This document shows, piece after piece, positions 1 through 8,972 of a stretch of 64,000 nucleotides of DNA (position 1 is the first letter of the stretch; the number at the start of each line of letters is the position of its first letter). Under the pieces are notes generated by a model. The model had not been told where the DNA came from. It saw only the letters and a list, made by a program, of their open reading frames with translations, and made no database searches. Position numbers and translations under genes: made by a program. This stretch comes from Flaviflexus ciconiae. GTDB taxonomy: Bacteria > Actinomycetota > Actinomycetes > Actinomycetales > Actinomycetaceae. The stretch is taken from positions 558,001 through 622,000 of the forward strand of contig NZ_CP034593.1 of NCBI RefSeq assembly GCF_003971195.1, given 5' to 3'.

Positions 1-792
1 GAGAATGTTGCCGAATCCTATGATGCGGACCTGTTCTCGGACTCTCTCACCAATCTCCAGCCTGCCCTTGACTCGTGGGTTGAGGAGTCAACCGGCGGCC
101 TCCAAACCCAGCTACCAGTTCCGCTACCCGAAAATACTGCGACGGGTTTCATCACCGCCATGCACTACGAGACCGAATGGCAGGGTGATGCGACGAAGAC
201 GACGTTCGAGTTCACCAGCTCAGATGGTCAGGTGGAAGATGTGCGCGGAGTTTACCTGCCGGGAAACGTTACTGCCCGGGAGGCGGACCGCGGCACGATC
301 CTGGAACTGCCAACGGACTCACCCGATACAACCTACGTGTTCTACCCGGATGAAGTCATCGATCCCGCCGACCTGACCGCCGATGACTGGGACCTGGAGG
401 ACGCCGGAGAGCCTACGGATGTGCACCTGCGTATTCCCGCGGTTGACTTCGACTCCCAAACCGATGTCCTTAAGTACAAGGATGATATTGGCTTACCGAA
501 CATCGACGCGAAGGAAGAAGGTTGTGGCCTGGCTGGATTCTCGAAGTCGGAGCAGCATTCGGTTGAGATCGTTGTTCAGAAAGCAACGTTCAAGCTTGAC
601 GATGAGGGGATTGCCGCCTCGGCCGTCACCGAAATTATCGGCGAGGCAGGTGCTGCACCGGGCCAGGAAGAGCCCGTTATCATCAACGTTGACCGACCCT
701 ACGCCGTCCTCACCGTCTCCGAAGACACCGACTGGGCACTCATGTACGCCACTATCACCGACCCCGGTGCGATCACCCCCGCCATGTACTGA
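1..792 (+). CDS. Serpin family serine protease inhibitor, 5' end outside window
   Basis: The frame is open from base 1, so the N-terminus lies outside the window and about 263 C-terminal residues are seen. The segment SWVEESTGGLQ followed by LVNA-like TGFITAMHYETEW matches the serpin helix F/strand 3A region. Near the C-terminus, VVQKATFKLDDEGIAASAVT is the hinge before the reactive centre loop, and DRPYAVLTV is the strand before the usual serpin end. Serpins trap serine or cysteine proteases by insertion of the cleaved loop into sheet A. The hinge has small residues (AASAVT), as in inhibitory members, so inhibition is plausible. The P1 residue, and therefore the target protease, cannot be assigned. 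Whether it is secreted cannot be judged without the N-terminus. Confidence 0.85.
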   Translation, partial: ENVAESYDADLFSDSLTNLQPALDSWVEESTGGLQTQLPVPLPENTATGFITAMHYETEWQGDATKTTFEFTSSDGQVEDVRGVYLPGNVTAREADRGTILELPTDSPDTTYVFYPDEVIDPADLTADDWDLEDAGEPTDVHLRIPAVDFDSQTDVLKYKDDIGLPNIDAKEEGCGLAGFSKSEQHSVEIVVQKATFKLDDEGIAASAVTEIIGEAGAAPGQEEPVIINVDRPYAVLTVSEDTDWALMYATITDPGAITPAMY

Positions 793-873
793 AACACCGA
801 AGCGCTCGTTCCTGCCGCCGACAGGTACGGCACATCACCAGCCTCCTGATCGCGGGATAATGGGTGTTACGGA

Positions 874-879
874 TACACT
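874..879 (+). promoter_or_regulatory. -10 hexamer of a probable leaderless promoter (ABC-F gene)
   Basis: TACACT lies 6 bases before the GTG start at 886, and no Shine-Dalgarno sequence is visible there. This spacing places the transcription start at or next to the start codon. Confidence 0.55.
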
Positions 880-885
880 GTCACG

Positions 886-2499
886 GTGATTATTGGCCAG
901 AACGTCTCGATGCGAATCGGTACCCGCGAACTCCTGACGGATGCGAACTTCCGCATCGACAAGGGTATGCGGATTGGTCTTGTCGGCCGCAACGGTGCAG
1001 GCAAGACCACCCTGACCCGCCTCCTCGCCGGGGAGGGCGTTACCTCCGACGTTATTGAACACACGGGGCACATCACTCGCTCTGGCGAGATCGGCTACCT
1101 TCCGCAGGATCCCCGCACCGGCGACCTGAGCATACTGACCCGCGACAGGGTCCTGTCCGCCCGCGGGATCGACGAGACAATCCGCAGGATCCGCAAGGCC
1201 GAAACCGACATGGGAACCATGACGGGAGCGAAGCAACAAAAGGCCATGGAACGCTATGTCCGCCTCGATGCAGAGTTCACTGCGGCAGGCGGATGGGCGG
1301 CTAACTCCGAAGCAGCATCGATCATGGCTGCCCTTGGTCTTCCCGACCGCGTTATCAACCAGCCGCTCGAAACACTGTCCGGCGGTCAGCGCCGCCGCGT
1401 TGAACTTGCCAGGATCCTCTTCTCCCAGGCCGAAACTCTCCTCCTCGATGAGCCAACAAACCACCTCGATCACGACTCAATCTTGTGGCTTCGCGACTAC
1501 CTGAGGAACTACTCGGGTGGCTTCGTTGTCATCTCCCACTCCGTCGAACTGCTCGATGAAACCGTCAACAACGTGTGGCACCTGGACGCAAACAGGGCGG
1601 AGCTCGACGTTTACTCCATGGGCTGGAAGCTCTACCTCAAACAGCGCGAGACGGACGAGAAGAGACGCCGCCGCGAACGGGCCAACGCCGAGAAGAAGGC
1701 CTCAACCCTCATGGCGCAGGCCGACAAGATGAGGGCGAAGGCCACGAAGGCCGTGGCCGCCCAGAACATGGCGAGGCGAGCCCAGAAGATGCTGCAGGGA
1801 CTCGAGGCGGAACGGTCTGCCGACAAGGTGGCAGCGCTCCGGTTCCCCACCCCGGCTCCCTGCGGAAAAACGCCGCTCACCGGCCACGAGCTGTCGAAGA
1901 GCTATGGCTCGCTCGAGGTCTTCGCCGGCGTGGACCTGGCGATCGACCGCGGCTCCAAGGTCGTCATCCTCGGCCTCAATGGTGCAGGTAAAACAACGCT
2001 CCTGCGGATCATGGCAGGCATTGAAGAGGCCGATACCGGAGTGGTTCAACCCGGCCACGGCCTCAAACTTGGCTACTACGCACAGGAACACGAGACGATC
2101 GACACGGGTGCGACCGTATACGAGAACATGAGGCGAGCCGCCCCTGATCTCGATGACACAAATGTTCGTAACGTTCTTGGTTCGTTCCTGTTCTCCGGGG
2201 ATGATGCCAACAAACCGGCGGGCGTCCTGTCCGGTGGCGAAAAGACCCGTCTGGCCCTCGCAACCCTCGTCGTGTCGGCCGCGAATGTTCTCCTGCTCGA
2301 CGAGCCGACGAACAACCTCGACCCGGCCTCACGCGAGGAAATCCTCCGTGCGCTACGCACGTATGAGGGGGCGGTTGTTCTCGTCAGCCACGACGAAGGC
2401 GCCGTGGAAGCTCTCAACCCTGAACGGGTCCTGCTGCTACCCGACGGGGACGAGGATCTCTGGTCGGACGACTACCTGGAACTCATCGCCCTCGCCTGA
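886..2499 (+). CDS. ABC-F family ATP-binding protein
   Basis: This 537-residue soluble protein has two ABC ATPase domains and no membrane segment. Domain 1 has Walker A GRNGAGKT (about residues 35-42), signature LSGGQ (164-168) and DEPTNHLD (188-195). A charged linker rich in Lys/Arg/Ala follows at about 235-310, the usual ABC-F interdomain arm. Domain 2 has GLNGAGKT (near 362), LSGGE (near 447) and DEPTNNLD (near 471). ABC-F proteins act on the ribosome, either in translation control or in antibiotic resistance by target protection. The subtype cannot be fixed by eye, and housekeeping translation factor is the more cautious reading. The GTG start at 886 is preferred because a TACACT -10 box precedes it by 6 bases and the protein begins at the conserved first strand. 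Confidence 0.92.
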   Translation: MIIGQNVSMRIGTRELLTDANFRIDKGMRIGLVGRNGAGKTTLTRLLAGEGVTSDVIEHTGHITRSGEIGYLPQDPRTGDLSILTRDRVLSARGIDETIRRIRKAETDMGTMTGAKQQKAMERYVRLDAEFTAAGGWAANSEAASIMAALGLPDRVINQPLETLSGGQRRRVELARILFSQAETLLLDEPTNHLDHDSILWLRDYLRNYSGGFVVISHSVELLDETVNNVWHLDANRAELDVYSMGWKLYLKQRETDEKRRRRERANAEKKASTLMAQADKMRAKATKAVAAQNMARRAQKMLQGLEAERSADKVAALRFPTPAPCGKTPLTGHELSKSYGSLEVFAGVDLAIDRGSKVVILGLNGAGKTTLLRIMAGIEEADTGVVQPGHGLKLGYYAQEHETIDTGATVYENMRRAAPDLDDTNVRNVLGSFLFSGDDANKPAGVLSGGEKTRLALATLVVSAANVLLLDEPTNNLDPASREEILRALRTYEGAVVLVSHDEGAVEALNPERVLLLPDGDEDLWSDDYLELIALA

Positions 2500-2667
2500 T
2501 TCCGTCCGCCACAGACCGACCCTCCTACATAGTTGACCATGCCACGTAGCGGGCCGCCCGCACGAAAAACCAGTAAACGTTGCGCGAAACTGCGCTGGTT
2601 ACTCGGGGTGGGTGGTGAGGATGTCGTGGACGTCGAGAACGACGGTGGAAAGACGGGGCCGCGGTCG

Positions 2668-3588
2668 TCAGCGTCCGATGCTACCGGCCTCGTCGAGAAT
2701 GCTGTCCTCGATCTCTTCGTCGGTCGGGCCGGAACGGCGGCGTGAGGGCCTCTCGGTTTCCTTGAGAAGCCCCAGGTCCCGCAGCTCCTCATCGGTGAGG
2801 TCAAGTTCGGAAAGATCGACTCCGTCAACCACCCACGAGTTCTCCTTAGACTCGCGGCGGGCAAGGATTGGGACAACGGCCAGGGCTGCGACCGCAAAGA
2901 ACCGCCACTCCCAGGTGTATGCCAGGTGAGAGCCAAGCGAGGTTGACGGCTTCGGATAGGGCTGGGGTGCACCCGCGGCATTGCTACCCGGCTGATCCGC
3001 TGACAGTTCGAACCGACCATCAAAGAACTCCGGCAGGCCGGCAGTCACCGAATCCGGTAGTGCCTCCACCACTTTTTCAGGCGTGACCGTGTATAGGTAT
3101 CCCTCTGCGGGAACCCTGTCATGAGGTTGCTCGGAGGGCCGCGTGCGGGCTTGGATTGTCACCTCTCCGGTCGGAGCTTCGGGAACGAATCCTTCCACTC
3201 CAGCATCGCCATCGGCTTGGATACGGGGAATCCATCCGCGATCCACAATAACGGTGATTGGTTCGCCGTTACTCTCGGTAACGAAGAGATTGATGACTTG
3301 GTAGGCGGCTGAGCCGCTCACCGAACGGCCACGCAACAGGAGCTGAGAATCCGGTACGAATTCCCCGGTCATCTCCACCAGCTGCCACTCGTCCTCGTCA
3401 GCCTCAACCTGCTCGATCGTCGTTGTTGGCTGGTCCCAGGTTCCTTTGATCTGCTCGGCTGCCGCAACCTTCTCGTGGTAGCGACCCATCTGCCACTCAC
3501 CAAGGAAGTAGCAGACTATTGACGCAAGGATCATGAGGATGATGAGGCCGATCCACCGAGGCGAGGCCAAGAAGGAGTATTTGCTCAT
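2668..3588 (-). CDS. SURF1 family cytochrome oxidase assembly protein
   Basis: The 306-residue protein has the SURF1 layout: a TM segment at about 12-31 and a second near 223-243, with a large extracytoplasmic domain between them. The motif YTWEWRFFA starts TM2 and corresponds to the SURF1 signature YAxQWxxFA. GEWQMGRYHEK after TM1 is also typical. SURF1 helps assemble the heme a3/CuB centre of aa3-type cytochrome c oxidase, and a heme A synthase gene at 56946-57875 fits this. Its ATG overlaps the stop codon of the upstream DUF3099 gene by one base (TAATG), so the two are translationally coupled. The C-terminal tail of about 60 residues is charged and probably cytoplasmic. Confidence 0.9.
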   Translation of the reverse strand: MSKYSFLASPRWIGLIILMILASIVCYFLGEWQMGRYHEKVAAAEQIKGTWDQPTTTIEQVEADEDEWQLVEMTGEFVPDSQLLLRGRSVSGSAAYQVINLFVTESNGEPITVIVDRGWIPRIQADGDAGVEGFVPEAPTGEVTIQARTRPSEQPHDRVPAEGYLYTVTPEKVVEALPDSVTAGLPEFFDGRFELSADQPGSNAAGAPQPYPKPSTSLGSHLAYTWEWRFFAVAALAVVPILARRESKENSWVVDGVDLSELDLTDEELRDLGLLKETERPSRRRSGPTDEEIEDSILDEAGSIGR

Positions 3589-3902
3589 TATCGGAGGAAC
3601 TCTCCTTCCCCCAATGATGTGTTCCGATAGAGCTCGATCTGTCCCTGCTGCTCAACAACGGTTGGGGCGGGCCCCTTCTCACGACCCGCGTTTGCTACGA
3701 GGACGGCGATAGCGGGGATGATAACGGCGGCGGCCGCAAGAACAATGCGCACCGGCCAGCTCGGAATGATCAGGAAAAGAATGAAGCAGACCATGCGAAC
3801 GATCATGGAGAACAGGTAGCGTCGGCTCCGGCCCTTAATGTCCTCCTCGAGGGCACGCCGGACCGATGTCACAGACACGATCTTGGCGGCTCGTTTACGC
3901 AT
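3588..3902 (-). CDS. DUF3099 family small membrane protein
   Basis: The 104-residue protein has a basic N-terminus and two closely spaced TM segments (about residues 32-48 and 53-70), followed by a hydrophilic tail. Length, topology and the start KIVSVTSVRRALEEDI match actinobacterial DUF3099 proteins, whose function is unknown. It is the first gene of a pair with the SURF1 gene, joined by a one-base overlap. The start at 3902 is supported by a TAACCT hexamer 6 bases upstream, so the mRNA is probably leaderless. The gene is divergent from the SixA gene at 3971. Confidence 0.75.
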   Translation of the reverse strand: MRKRAAKIVSVTSVRRALEEDIKGRSRRYLFSMIVRMVCFILFLIIPSWPVRIVLAAAAVIIPAIAVLVANAGREKGPAPTVVEQQGQIELYRNTSLGEGEFLR

Positions 3903-3908
3903 ACCACT

Positions 3909-3914
3909 AGGTTA
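3909..3914 (-). promoter_or_regulatory. -10 hexamer of a probable leaderless promoter (DUF3099 gene)
   Basis: On the minus strand TAACCT is followed by 6 bases and the ATG at 3902. It sits back to back with the hexamer serving the divergent SixA gene. Confidence 0.5.
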
Positions 3915-3958
3915 CGCCACCTCGATGAGAACGAGAGAAGCGCAGGTATGAGAAGCGC

Positions 3959-3964
3959 TAGGCT
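3959..3964 (+). promoter_or_regulatory. -10 hexamer of a probable leaderless promoter (SixA gene)
   Basis: TAGGCT is followed by 6 bases and the ATG at 3971, with no Shine-Dalgarno sequence between. Confidence 0.55.
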
Positions 3965-3970
3965 TAACCC

Positions 3971-4423
3971 ATGAAACTTGTTCTCATGCGCCACGCCAAT
4001 GCGGCAGGTGGCTCGCCCGACATTGCTCGCCGTCTCGATGACGAGGGGAGGGCACAGGCCAAGGCCCGAGGCAAGGACCTCGCCAGCTTCGACTTCGATG
4101 TTGCGCTTGTTTCCGCAGCATCCCGAACCAAGGAAACGTTCCGACTCCTCCAGCTCGACGTTGAGGACGTGAGGGAAGAATCCGATCTGTACTTCGGTTC
4201 CCACGAGACAATCCTGCTGCTCCTCAATTCCCTTCCCGACACTGCCGAAACCGTTCTTGTCGTCGGTCACGAACCCACGATCTCCCAGGCAGCTGCAATC
4301 TTTGGAGCGGAGAGCGAGCGGGCCCAAGAAATCCGCGGGGGAGTATCTCCCTCAACCGCAATCGTCCTCGAATTCAAGAACTGGAACGGCCCCGCCGAGA
4401 TCGTCGAAATCTTCGCAAACTAG
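3971..4423 (+). CDS. SixA-like histidine phosphatase family protein
   Basis: The 150-residue protein belongs to the histidine phosphatase (phosphoglycerate mutase-like) superfamily. The catalytic RH pair is in LVLMRHANA (R7, H8), and the second catalytic histidine is in VVGHEPT near residue 100. The short length and lack of an inserted cap resemble SixA, which removes phosphate from phosphohistidine residues. SixA substrates vary between lineages, so the target here is unknown. The gene stands alone, divergent from DUF3099/SURF1, and is followed by a strong hairpin with a T run at 4549-4584. The start is set by the TAGGCT hexamer 6 bases upstream. Confidence 0.85.
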   Translation: MKLVLMRHANAAGGSPDIARRLDDEGRAQAKARGKDLASFDFDVALVSAASRTKETFRLLQLDVEDVREESDLYFGSHETILLLLNSLPDTAETVLVVGHEPTISQAAAIFGAESERAQEIRGGVSPSTAIVLEFKNWNGPAEIVEIFAN

Positions 4424-4548
4424 ATTCGTTCCCGTTCGCCAAACACTCCCGGCATGAACCGGTGGTCCGCGACCCAACGACTGGCGGCAACCGGTCGTGA
4501 ATTGCCCAAGAACTGAGCATGATCGCTAGTTCGGATACTCACCGATAG

Positions 4549-4584
4549 CGGAACCGGTCCCAGAAAAGGGCCGGTTCCGTTTTG
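4549..4584 (+). terminator. Intrinsic terminator downstream of the SixA gene
   Basis: CGGAACCGGtCCC (4549-4561) pairs with GGGCCGGTTCCG (4568-4579) with one bulged base and a 6-base loop, followed by TTTTG. It lies between the convergent SixA and serB genes and could serve both. Confidence 0.8.
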
Positions 4585-4637
4585 TCTGTCGTCAGCAGCC
4601 CGTGGCGTGCTTCATTGGTACCTCGCGTGTGAGAGGC

Positions 4638-5540
4638 CTACGCCCACCCGAAGAGAGCGCCGACGGCATCGAGGCGGTTGAAGGAAATGTTGGCGTCGGC
4701 CTGTTCACGGACCACCGGCTTGGCCTGGAAGGCAATGCCGAGCCCGGCAACTCCCAGCATCCCCAAATCGTTGGCACCGTCACCGACGCAGACAACGCGG
4801 GAGAGCGGGATGCCCTGCCTGTCCGCCCATTCCTGAACCTGCGCGGTTTTTGCTTCGCGGTCCACAACGGGGCCGATGGTGCGCCCGGTGAGGAGACCGT
4901 CTTCTACCTCAAGTTCGTTGGCGATCCACTGGTCGACTTTGAGTTTTGTCGCAAGCGGGTCGAGGACCTTGGTGAAACCGCCGGAGACGAGGCCGAACGT
5001 GGCGCCGCGTGCGTGGGCGAGTTCGACAAGCGTGTCGGCGCCCGGGGTGAGGACAACGTCCTTGGCCACGTCATCGATCACGGTGACCGGTAGGTCCTTG
5101 AGTGTTGCCACGCGATCACGTAGGGACTCGCCGAAGTCCAGTTCGCCTCGCATGGCGCGGTCGGTGACAGCCGCAACCTCGTCCTCGGTGCCGGCCCGGC
5201 GGGCAAGGAGCTCGATCACTTCGTCGCGAATAAAGGTGGAGTCGACATCGGTGACGATCAGGGCGGGGCCGTGCTCGGCGAGATCACCCCACGTGAGGGC
5301 GGTGTCGATGAGAAGGGCTGTGGCAGGGGAAACAAGCTCATCTTCCCAGCCCTCGAAGGAGCCTGTGACGGTACCGAAGAAGGTTGCTGCGGCAAAGCCT
5401 TCGACCGGCACCTCCTCGAAGCGAAGCCCGGTTGTGCGGGATGCCAGGTAGTTCTGGGCGTGGCTCACATAGGCCTGGGACAAAGGGCGAGGGGACACGA
5501 GCCCGAGACGGACCGTGTCCCCTTCGTTGGGATACGTCAT
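4638..5540 (-). CDS. serB: Phosphoserine phosphatase SerB
   Basis: The 300-residue protein is an HAD-superfamily phosphatase that makes L-serine from phosphoserine. The nucleophile motif DVDSTFI is near residues 98-104, followed by the SerB cap sequence around [15 protein letters not shown] (motif II) is near 187, and [11 protein letters not shown] (motif III/IV) is near 260. The N-terminal 90 residues are a divergent regulatory or ACT-like region, shorter than in mycobacterial SerB2. The ATG at 5540 overlaps the stop codon of glgC by four bases (ATGA), so serB is probably translated from the glgC mRNA. The frameshift in glgC would interrupt that coupling if it is real. Confidence 0.93.
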   Translation of the reverse strand: MTYPNEGDTVRLGLVSPRPLSQAYVSHAQNYLASRTTGLRFEEVPVEGFAAATFFGTVTGSFEGWEDELVSPATALLIDTALTWGDLAEHGPALIVTDVDSTFIRDEVIELLARRAGTEDEVAAVTDRAMRGELDFGESLRDRVATLKDLPVTVIDDVAKDVVLTPGADTLVELAHARGATFGLVSGGFTKVLDPLATKLKVDQWIANELEVEDGLLTGRTIGPVVDREAKTAQVQEWADRQGIPLSRVVCVGDGANDLGMLGVAGLGIAFQAKPVVREQADANISFNRLDAVGALFGWA

Positions 5541-6780
5541 TTCTTCACAATAGTGTTTTTCGGAACGACGACGATACCCGACTCGGTCACGTGGTAGCCG
5601 CGCGCCTTGTCCTCTTCGGGATCGATGCCAAGCTGTGCGCCCTCTTCCACCCTGACGTTCTTGTCAAGAATGGCCTTCGAAATCGTTGCATTACGACCGA
5701 TGTTGACGTTGTCGAACAGGATCGAGTTGCGGACCGAGGACCAGGAGTTAATCCGGACGTGGGGCGATAGGACAGAGCCCATAACCTCACCGCCGGAGAT
5801 GATGACACCGGGGGAGATCAGGGAGTCCAGCGCGTGCCCGAGCCGCTCGTGGTGCCCGTACACAAACTTGGCGGGGGAAGGCCCGTGTAGCCGGTGAAGA
5901 GCGGCCACTTGTCGTTGTACAGGTTGAAGACCGGGGACACGGCAATGAGATCCATGTTTGAGTCGTAGAACGCGTCGATCGTTCCCACGTCGCGCCAGTA
6001 GTTGCGGTCCTTGTCGGTCGAACCCGGGACGTCGTTGAAGGTGAAATCGTAGAGTCCGGCCTGGCCGGCTTCCACGAACTTCGGAACGATCGAACCGCCC
6101 ATGTCGTGCGACGAATTGTCATCTTCGGCGTCCGCCTTGAGGGCATCGAGGAGGGCGTCGGTGTTGAACACGTAGTTGCCCATCGAAGCGAGCACCTCGT
6201 TCGGGGAATCCTTAAGACCGGTGGCATCCGTCGGCTTCTCCAGGAAGGCCCTCATCTTGACCGGGTTGTTCGGATCGGCGTCGATGACACCGAACTGGTC
6301 CGCGAGCGACAGGGGCTGACGGATGCCGGCCACGGTCATGGGGAAGCCTGAATCAATGTGGGACTCAATCATCTGGGAGAAGTCCATGCGGAAGATGTTG
6401 TCAGCGCCAAGAATGGCAACAATATCGGGGCGTTCGTCCTCAATGGTGTTGAGTGACTGGTAGATGGCATCCGCAGAGCCGAGGAACCAGTTCTTGCCCT
6501 TGCGCTGCTGGGCGGGGACGGGGGCGACGTAGTTACCCAGGAGGTTCGACATGCGCCAGGTCTTAGCGACGTGACGGTCGAGGGAGTGCGACTTGTACTG
6601 GGTCAGGACAACGATCTTCAGGTACCCGGAGTTCACCAGATTGGATAGCGAGAAGTCGATTAGTCGGTAGATGCCGCCGAAGGGAACTGCCGGTTTTGCG
6701 CGCTCAGCCGTGAGCGGCATGAGGCGTTTTCCTTCGCCACCGGCGAGGACAATGGCGAGGACACGGGGATTAGATCTCAT
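5537..6780 (-). pseudogene. glgC: Glucose-1-phosphate adenylyltransferase GlgC, apparent single-base frameshift
   Basis: GlgC makes ADP-glucose from glucose-1-phosphate and ATP for glycogen or maltose-1-phosphate synthesis. The N-terminal part has [14 protein letters not shown] and AKPAVPFGG, the nucleotidyltransferase signature, and the C-terminal part is the left-handed beta-helix ([24 protein letters not shown]). The two parts lie in different frames. After [12 protein letters not shown] the frame is lost, and it resumes one frame over at [17 protein letters not shown]. The switch is at a run of five G (5873-5877, plus strand). Adding one G restores an uninterrupted reading frame of 1245 bases, or 414 residues, the normal family length. 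The gene may therefore be intact in the cell, with a sequencing indel. The start at 6780 (MRSNPRVL) is set by a TATAGT hexamer 7 bases upstream. It is divergent from glgA. Confidence 0.9.
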
Positions 6781-6787
6781 AACCACA

Positions 6788-6793
6788 ACTATA
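6788..6793 (-). promoter_or_regulatory. -10 hexamer of a probable leaderless promoter (glgC)
   Basis: On the minus strand TATAGT is followed by 7 bases and the ATG at 6780. It favours MRSNPRVL as the true N-terminus over upstream in-frame starts. Confidence 0.55.
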
Positions 6794-6890
6794 CCCAAGA
6801 CAGTGATGGGGACCACCGAGTTTGCAGAAATTCTTATCTTCCATCGGTACGATGGGGAGGGAGTTGCAGACATCTAGAAAGGTGCATCCA

Positions 6891-8105
6891 ATGAGGGTTG
6901 ATTTACTATCGCGCGAATACCCGCCCAATATTTACGGTGGAGCCGGTGTCCACGTTGCTGAGCTCTCTAAGGTGCTTGCGGCGCACGCCGATGTCCACGT
7001 CCATGCTTTTGACGGGCCGCGCGAAGCGGGCCTGGTCGACGGCGTCACGGTCAACGGCTACGACTATCTCGACGGGCTGGAAGGCAATGATGCCATCAAG
7101 ACCTTCGGTGTTGACCTGCAAATGGTCGGGGGCGTCGAAGGTGCCGATATCGTCCACTCTCACACCTGGTACGCGAACCTTGCGGGTCACCTGTCTGGAC
7201 TCATGTACGGAATCCCGCACATCATTTCCGCCCACTCGCTCGAGCCTCTGCGCCCGTGGAAGCGCGAGCAGCTCGGTGGCGGCTACGAACTCTCGTCCTT
7301 TGCTGAGAAGACCGCCTACGAGGGGGCGGCGGGGCTCGTCGCCGTTTCCCGTGCAATGAGGGAAGACATTCTCCGTAGCTACCCGAACGTGGACCCCGAT
7401 AAGGTCGAGGTCATTCACAACGGCATCGACCTCGATGCTTGGAAGCGGCCCGATTCCATGGATGAGGCAGAAGAGTACTTCCGTTCCTACGGTCTGGACC
7501 CGGAGCGTCCAACGGTCATCTTCGTTGGCCGCATCACCCGCCAGAAGGGTGTGCCGCACTTCCTCCGCGCCGTCGCCCAGCTTCCCGAGGAAATCCAGGT
7601 CATTCTCTGTGCCGGTCGCCCCGACACAAAGGAGATCGTGGATGAAGTTCGCGGCCTCGTCGAGGACCTCCAGAAGGACCGCGACGGAATCGTCTGGATC
7701 GAAGAGCACCTCAGCCACGAGAAAATGGTCTTCCTCCAGTCCATGTCGACAACCTTTGTCACCCCGTCTGTTTACGAGCCCCTCGGCATCGTGAACCTCG
7801 AAGCCATGGCGTGTGGGCTTCCCGTGGTTGGCTCCGACACCGGTGGTATTCCCGACTGCATCGTCCACGACGAAACGGGCCTTCTCGTTCCGATCGAGCA
7901 GGTCGATGACGGCACGGGCACCCCGAAGGATCCGGAACGTTTCGAAGCTGATCTTGCAGCGGCGCTCACCGAGGTCTGCTCCGATCAGGAGCTCGCCGCC
8001 CGCATGGGAGCCGCCGGACGTAAGCGCGTGGAAGAGCACTTCTCTTGGGAGTCGATCGCCGTCAAGACGATGGACTTCTACACCCGTGTCCTCGAGCATT
8101 TCTGA
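6891..8105 (+). CDS. glgA: Actinobacterial GT4 glycogen synthase / alpha-maltose-1-phosphate synthase
   Basis: The 404-residue glycosyltransferase is of the GT4 type, not the GT5 type of enteric GlgA. Visible features are the N-terminal loop YPPNIYGGAGVHVAEL, the hinge region VIFVGRITRQKG near residue 207, and the acceptor/donor motif EPLGIVNLEAMACG near 297. The mycobacterial homologue (GlgM) joins ADP-glucose to glucose-1-phosphate to make maltose-1-phosphate, and may also extend glucan. Either name is defensible here. It is divergent from glgC, which supplies ADP-glucose, as in mycobacteria. The ATG at 6891 was chosen because AGAAAGG lies 8 bases upstream and homologues begin MRVDLLSREYPP. 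An upstream in-frame ATG has no such support. Confidence 0.92.
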   Translation: MRVDLLSREYPPNIYGGAGVHVAELSKVLAAHADVHVHAFDGPREAGLVDGVTVNGYDYLDGLEGNDAIKTFGVDLQMVGGVEGADIVHSHTWYANLAGHLSGLMYGIPHIISAHSLEPLRPWKREQLGGGYELSSFAEKTAYEGAAGLVAVSRAMREDILRSYPNVDPDKVEVIHNGIDLDAWKRPDSMDEAEEYFRSYGLDPERPTVIFVGRITRQKGVPHFLRAVAQLPEEIQVILCAGRPDTKEIVDEVRGLVEDLQKDRDGIVWIEEHLSHEKMVFLQSMSTTFVTPSVYEPLGIVNLEAMACGLPVVGSDTGGIPDCIVHDETGLLVPIEQVDDGTGTPKDPERFEADLAAALTEVCSDQELAARMGAAGRKRVEEHFSWESIAVKTMDFYTRVLEHF

Positions 8106-8112
8106 GGTGCAC

Positions 8113-8118
8113 TAAACT
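8113..8118 (+). promoter_or_regulatory. -10 hexamer of a probable leaderless promoter (ABC ATPase)
   Basis: TAAACT is followed by 7 bases and the ATG at 8126. It lies directly after the glgA stop codon. Confidence 0.5.
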
Positions 8119-8125
8119 CGTGCCC

Positions 8126-8914
8126 ATGGGAGATGTTCTAGAACTTCAGCAGGTAACGGTGCGGCGCGGGGGCCGCAACATTGTGGACCACGTGGACTGG
8201 TCCGTGAGCGAGGGTGAGCGCTGGGTCATTCTCGGCCCCAACGGGGCGGGAAAGACCTCGCTCATCCAGCTCGCTGGCGCACGCCTGTTCCCGACCACGG
8301 GGAATGTGACAATCCTCGGAGAGACGGTCGGCAAGACGAATGCCTCCGAACTTCATCCTCTGATCGGCCTTGCCTCCTCGGCACTCGACTCCAGGATTCC
8401 CGGTTCCGAGCGCCTCCACGACGTCGTGCGGACCGGGGCTTACGGCGTGACCGTGCACTGGCGGGAGAAGTACGACGAGGAAGATGACATGAGGGCCAGG
8501 GGCTTGCTTGCGACCATGGGCGTCGGGGAACTCGCGGACCGCACGTTTGCTTCGATTTCCTCCGGTGAAAAGAAGCGCGTTGGTATTGCCCGCGCTCTCA
8601 TGCCCGACCCGGAGATCCTCCTTCTCGACGAGCCCGCCGCCGGTCTTGACCTGGGTGGCAGGGAGGAGCTCATGGGCTCGTTGAAGACGCTTGCTCACGG
8701 CGATTTTGCTCCCTCGATGGTTCTCGTGACACACCACGTGGAGGAAATCCCGGCAGGATTCACTCACGTTCTGCTCATCAAGGACGGCACGGTTCTTGAT
8801 TCGGGAGCGGTCGACGATGTGCTGACCAGCGAGAACCTGTCAGACTGCTTCGGCATCAAACTTGATCTAGAGAAAACTGGGGAGCGCTACACCGCTCGAG
8901 CGCACCTGTCGTAG
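8126..8914 (+). CDS. ABC transporter ATP-binding protein, no partner permease
   Basis: The 262-residue protein is a single ABC ATPase with Walker A GPNGAGKT near residues 39-46, signature ISSGEKKR near 146, and LLLDEPAAGLD near 170. It lacks membrane segments, and no permease gene lies nearby. The signature is degenerate at its second position (ISSGE instead of LSGGE), as in the YlmA/ModF-like group. Such ATPases lie in front of NfeD, SPFH and SpoU genes in many actinobacteria, so the neighbourhood is conserved although its role is not known to me. The start at 8126 is chosen over an upstream in-frame ATG inside glgA because of the TAAACT box 7 bases before it. Confidence 0.88.
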   Translation: MGDVLELQQVTVRRGGRNIVDHVDWSVSEGERWVILGPNGAGKTSLIQLAGARLFPTTGNVTILGETVGKTNASELHPLIGLASSALDSRIPGSERLHDVVRTGAYGVTVHWREKYDEEDDMRARGLLATMGVGELADRTFASISSGEKKRVGIARALMPDPEILLLDEPAAGLDLGGREELMGSLKTLAHGDFAPSMVLVTHHVEEIPAGFTHVLLIKDGTVLDSGAVDDVLTSENLSDCFGIKLDLEKTGERYTARAHLS

Positions 8915-8972
8915 CCTGAGGGTCACCTTTGTCGCTCTATACTGGGAGTGCCCCAAGCAGGAGGAGAAAAGT

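Noticed and set aside
6906..8099. A 397-codon minus-strand ORF across glgA
   Set aside because: Antisense to a full glycosyltransferase; same GC-driven artefact.
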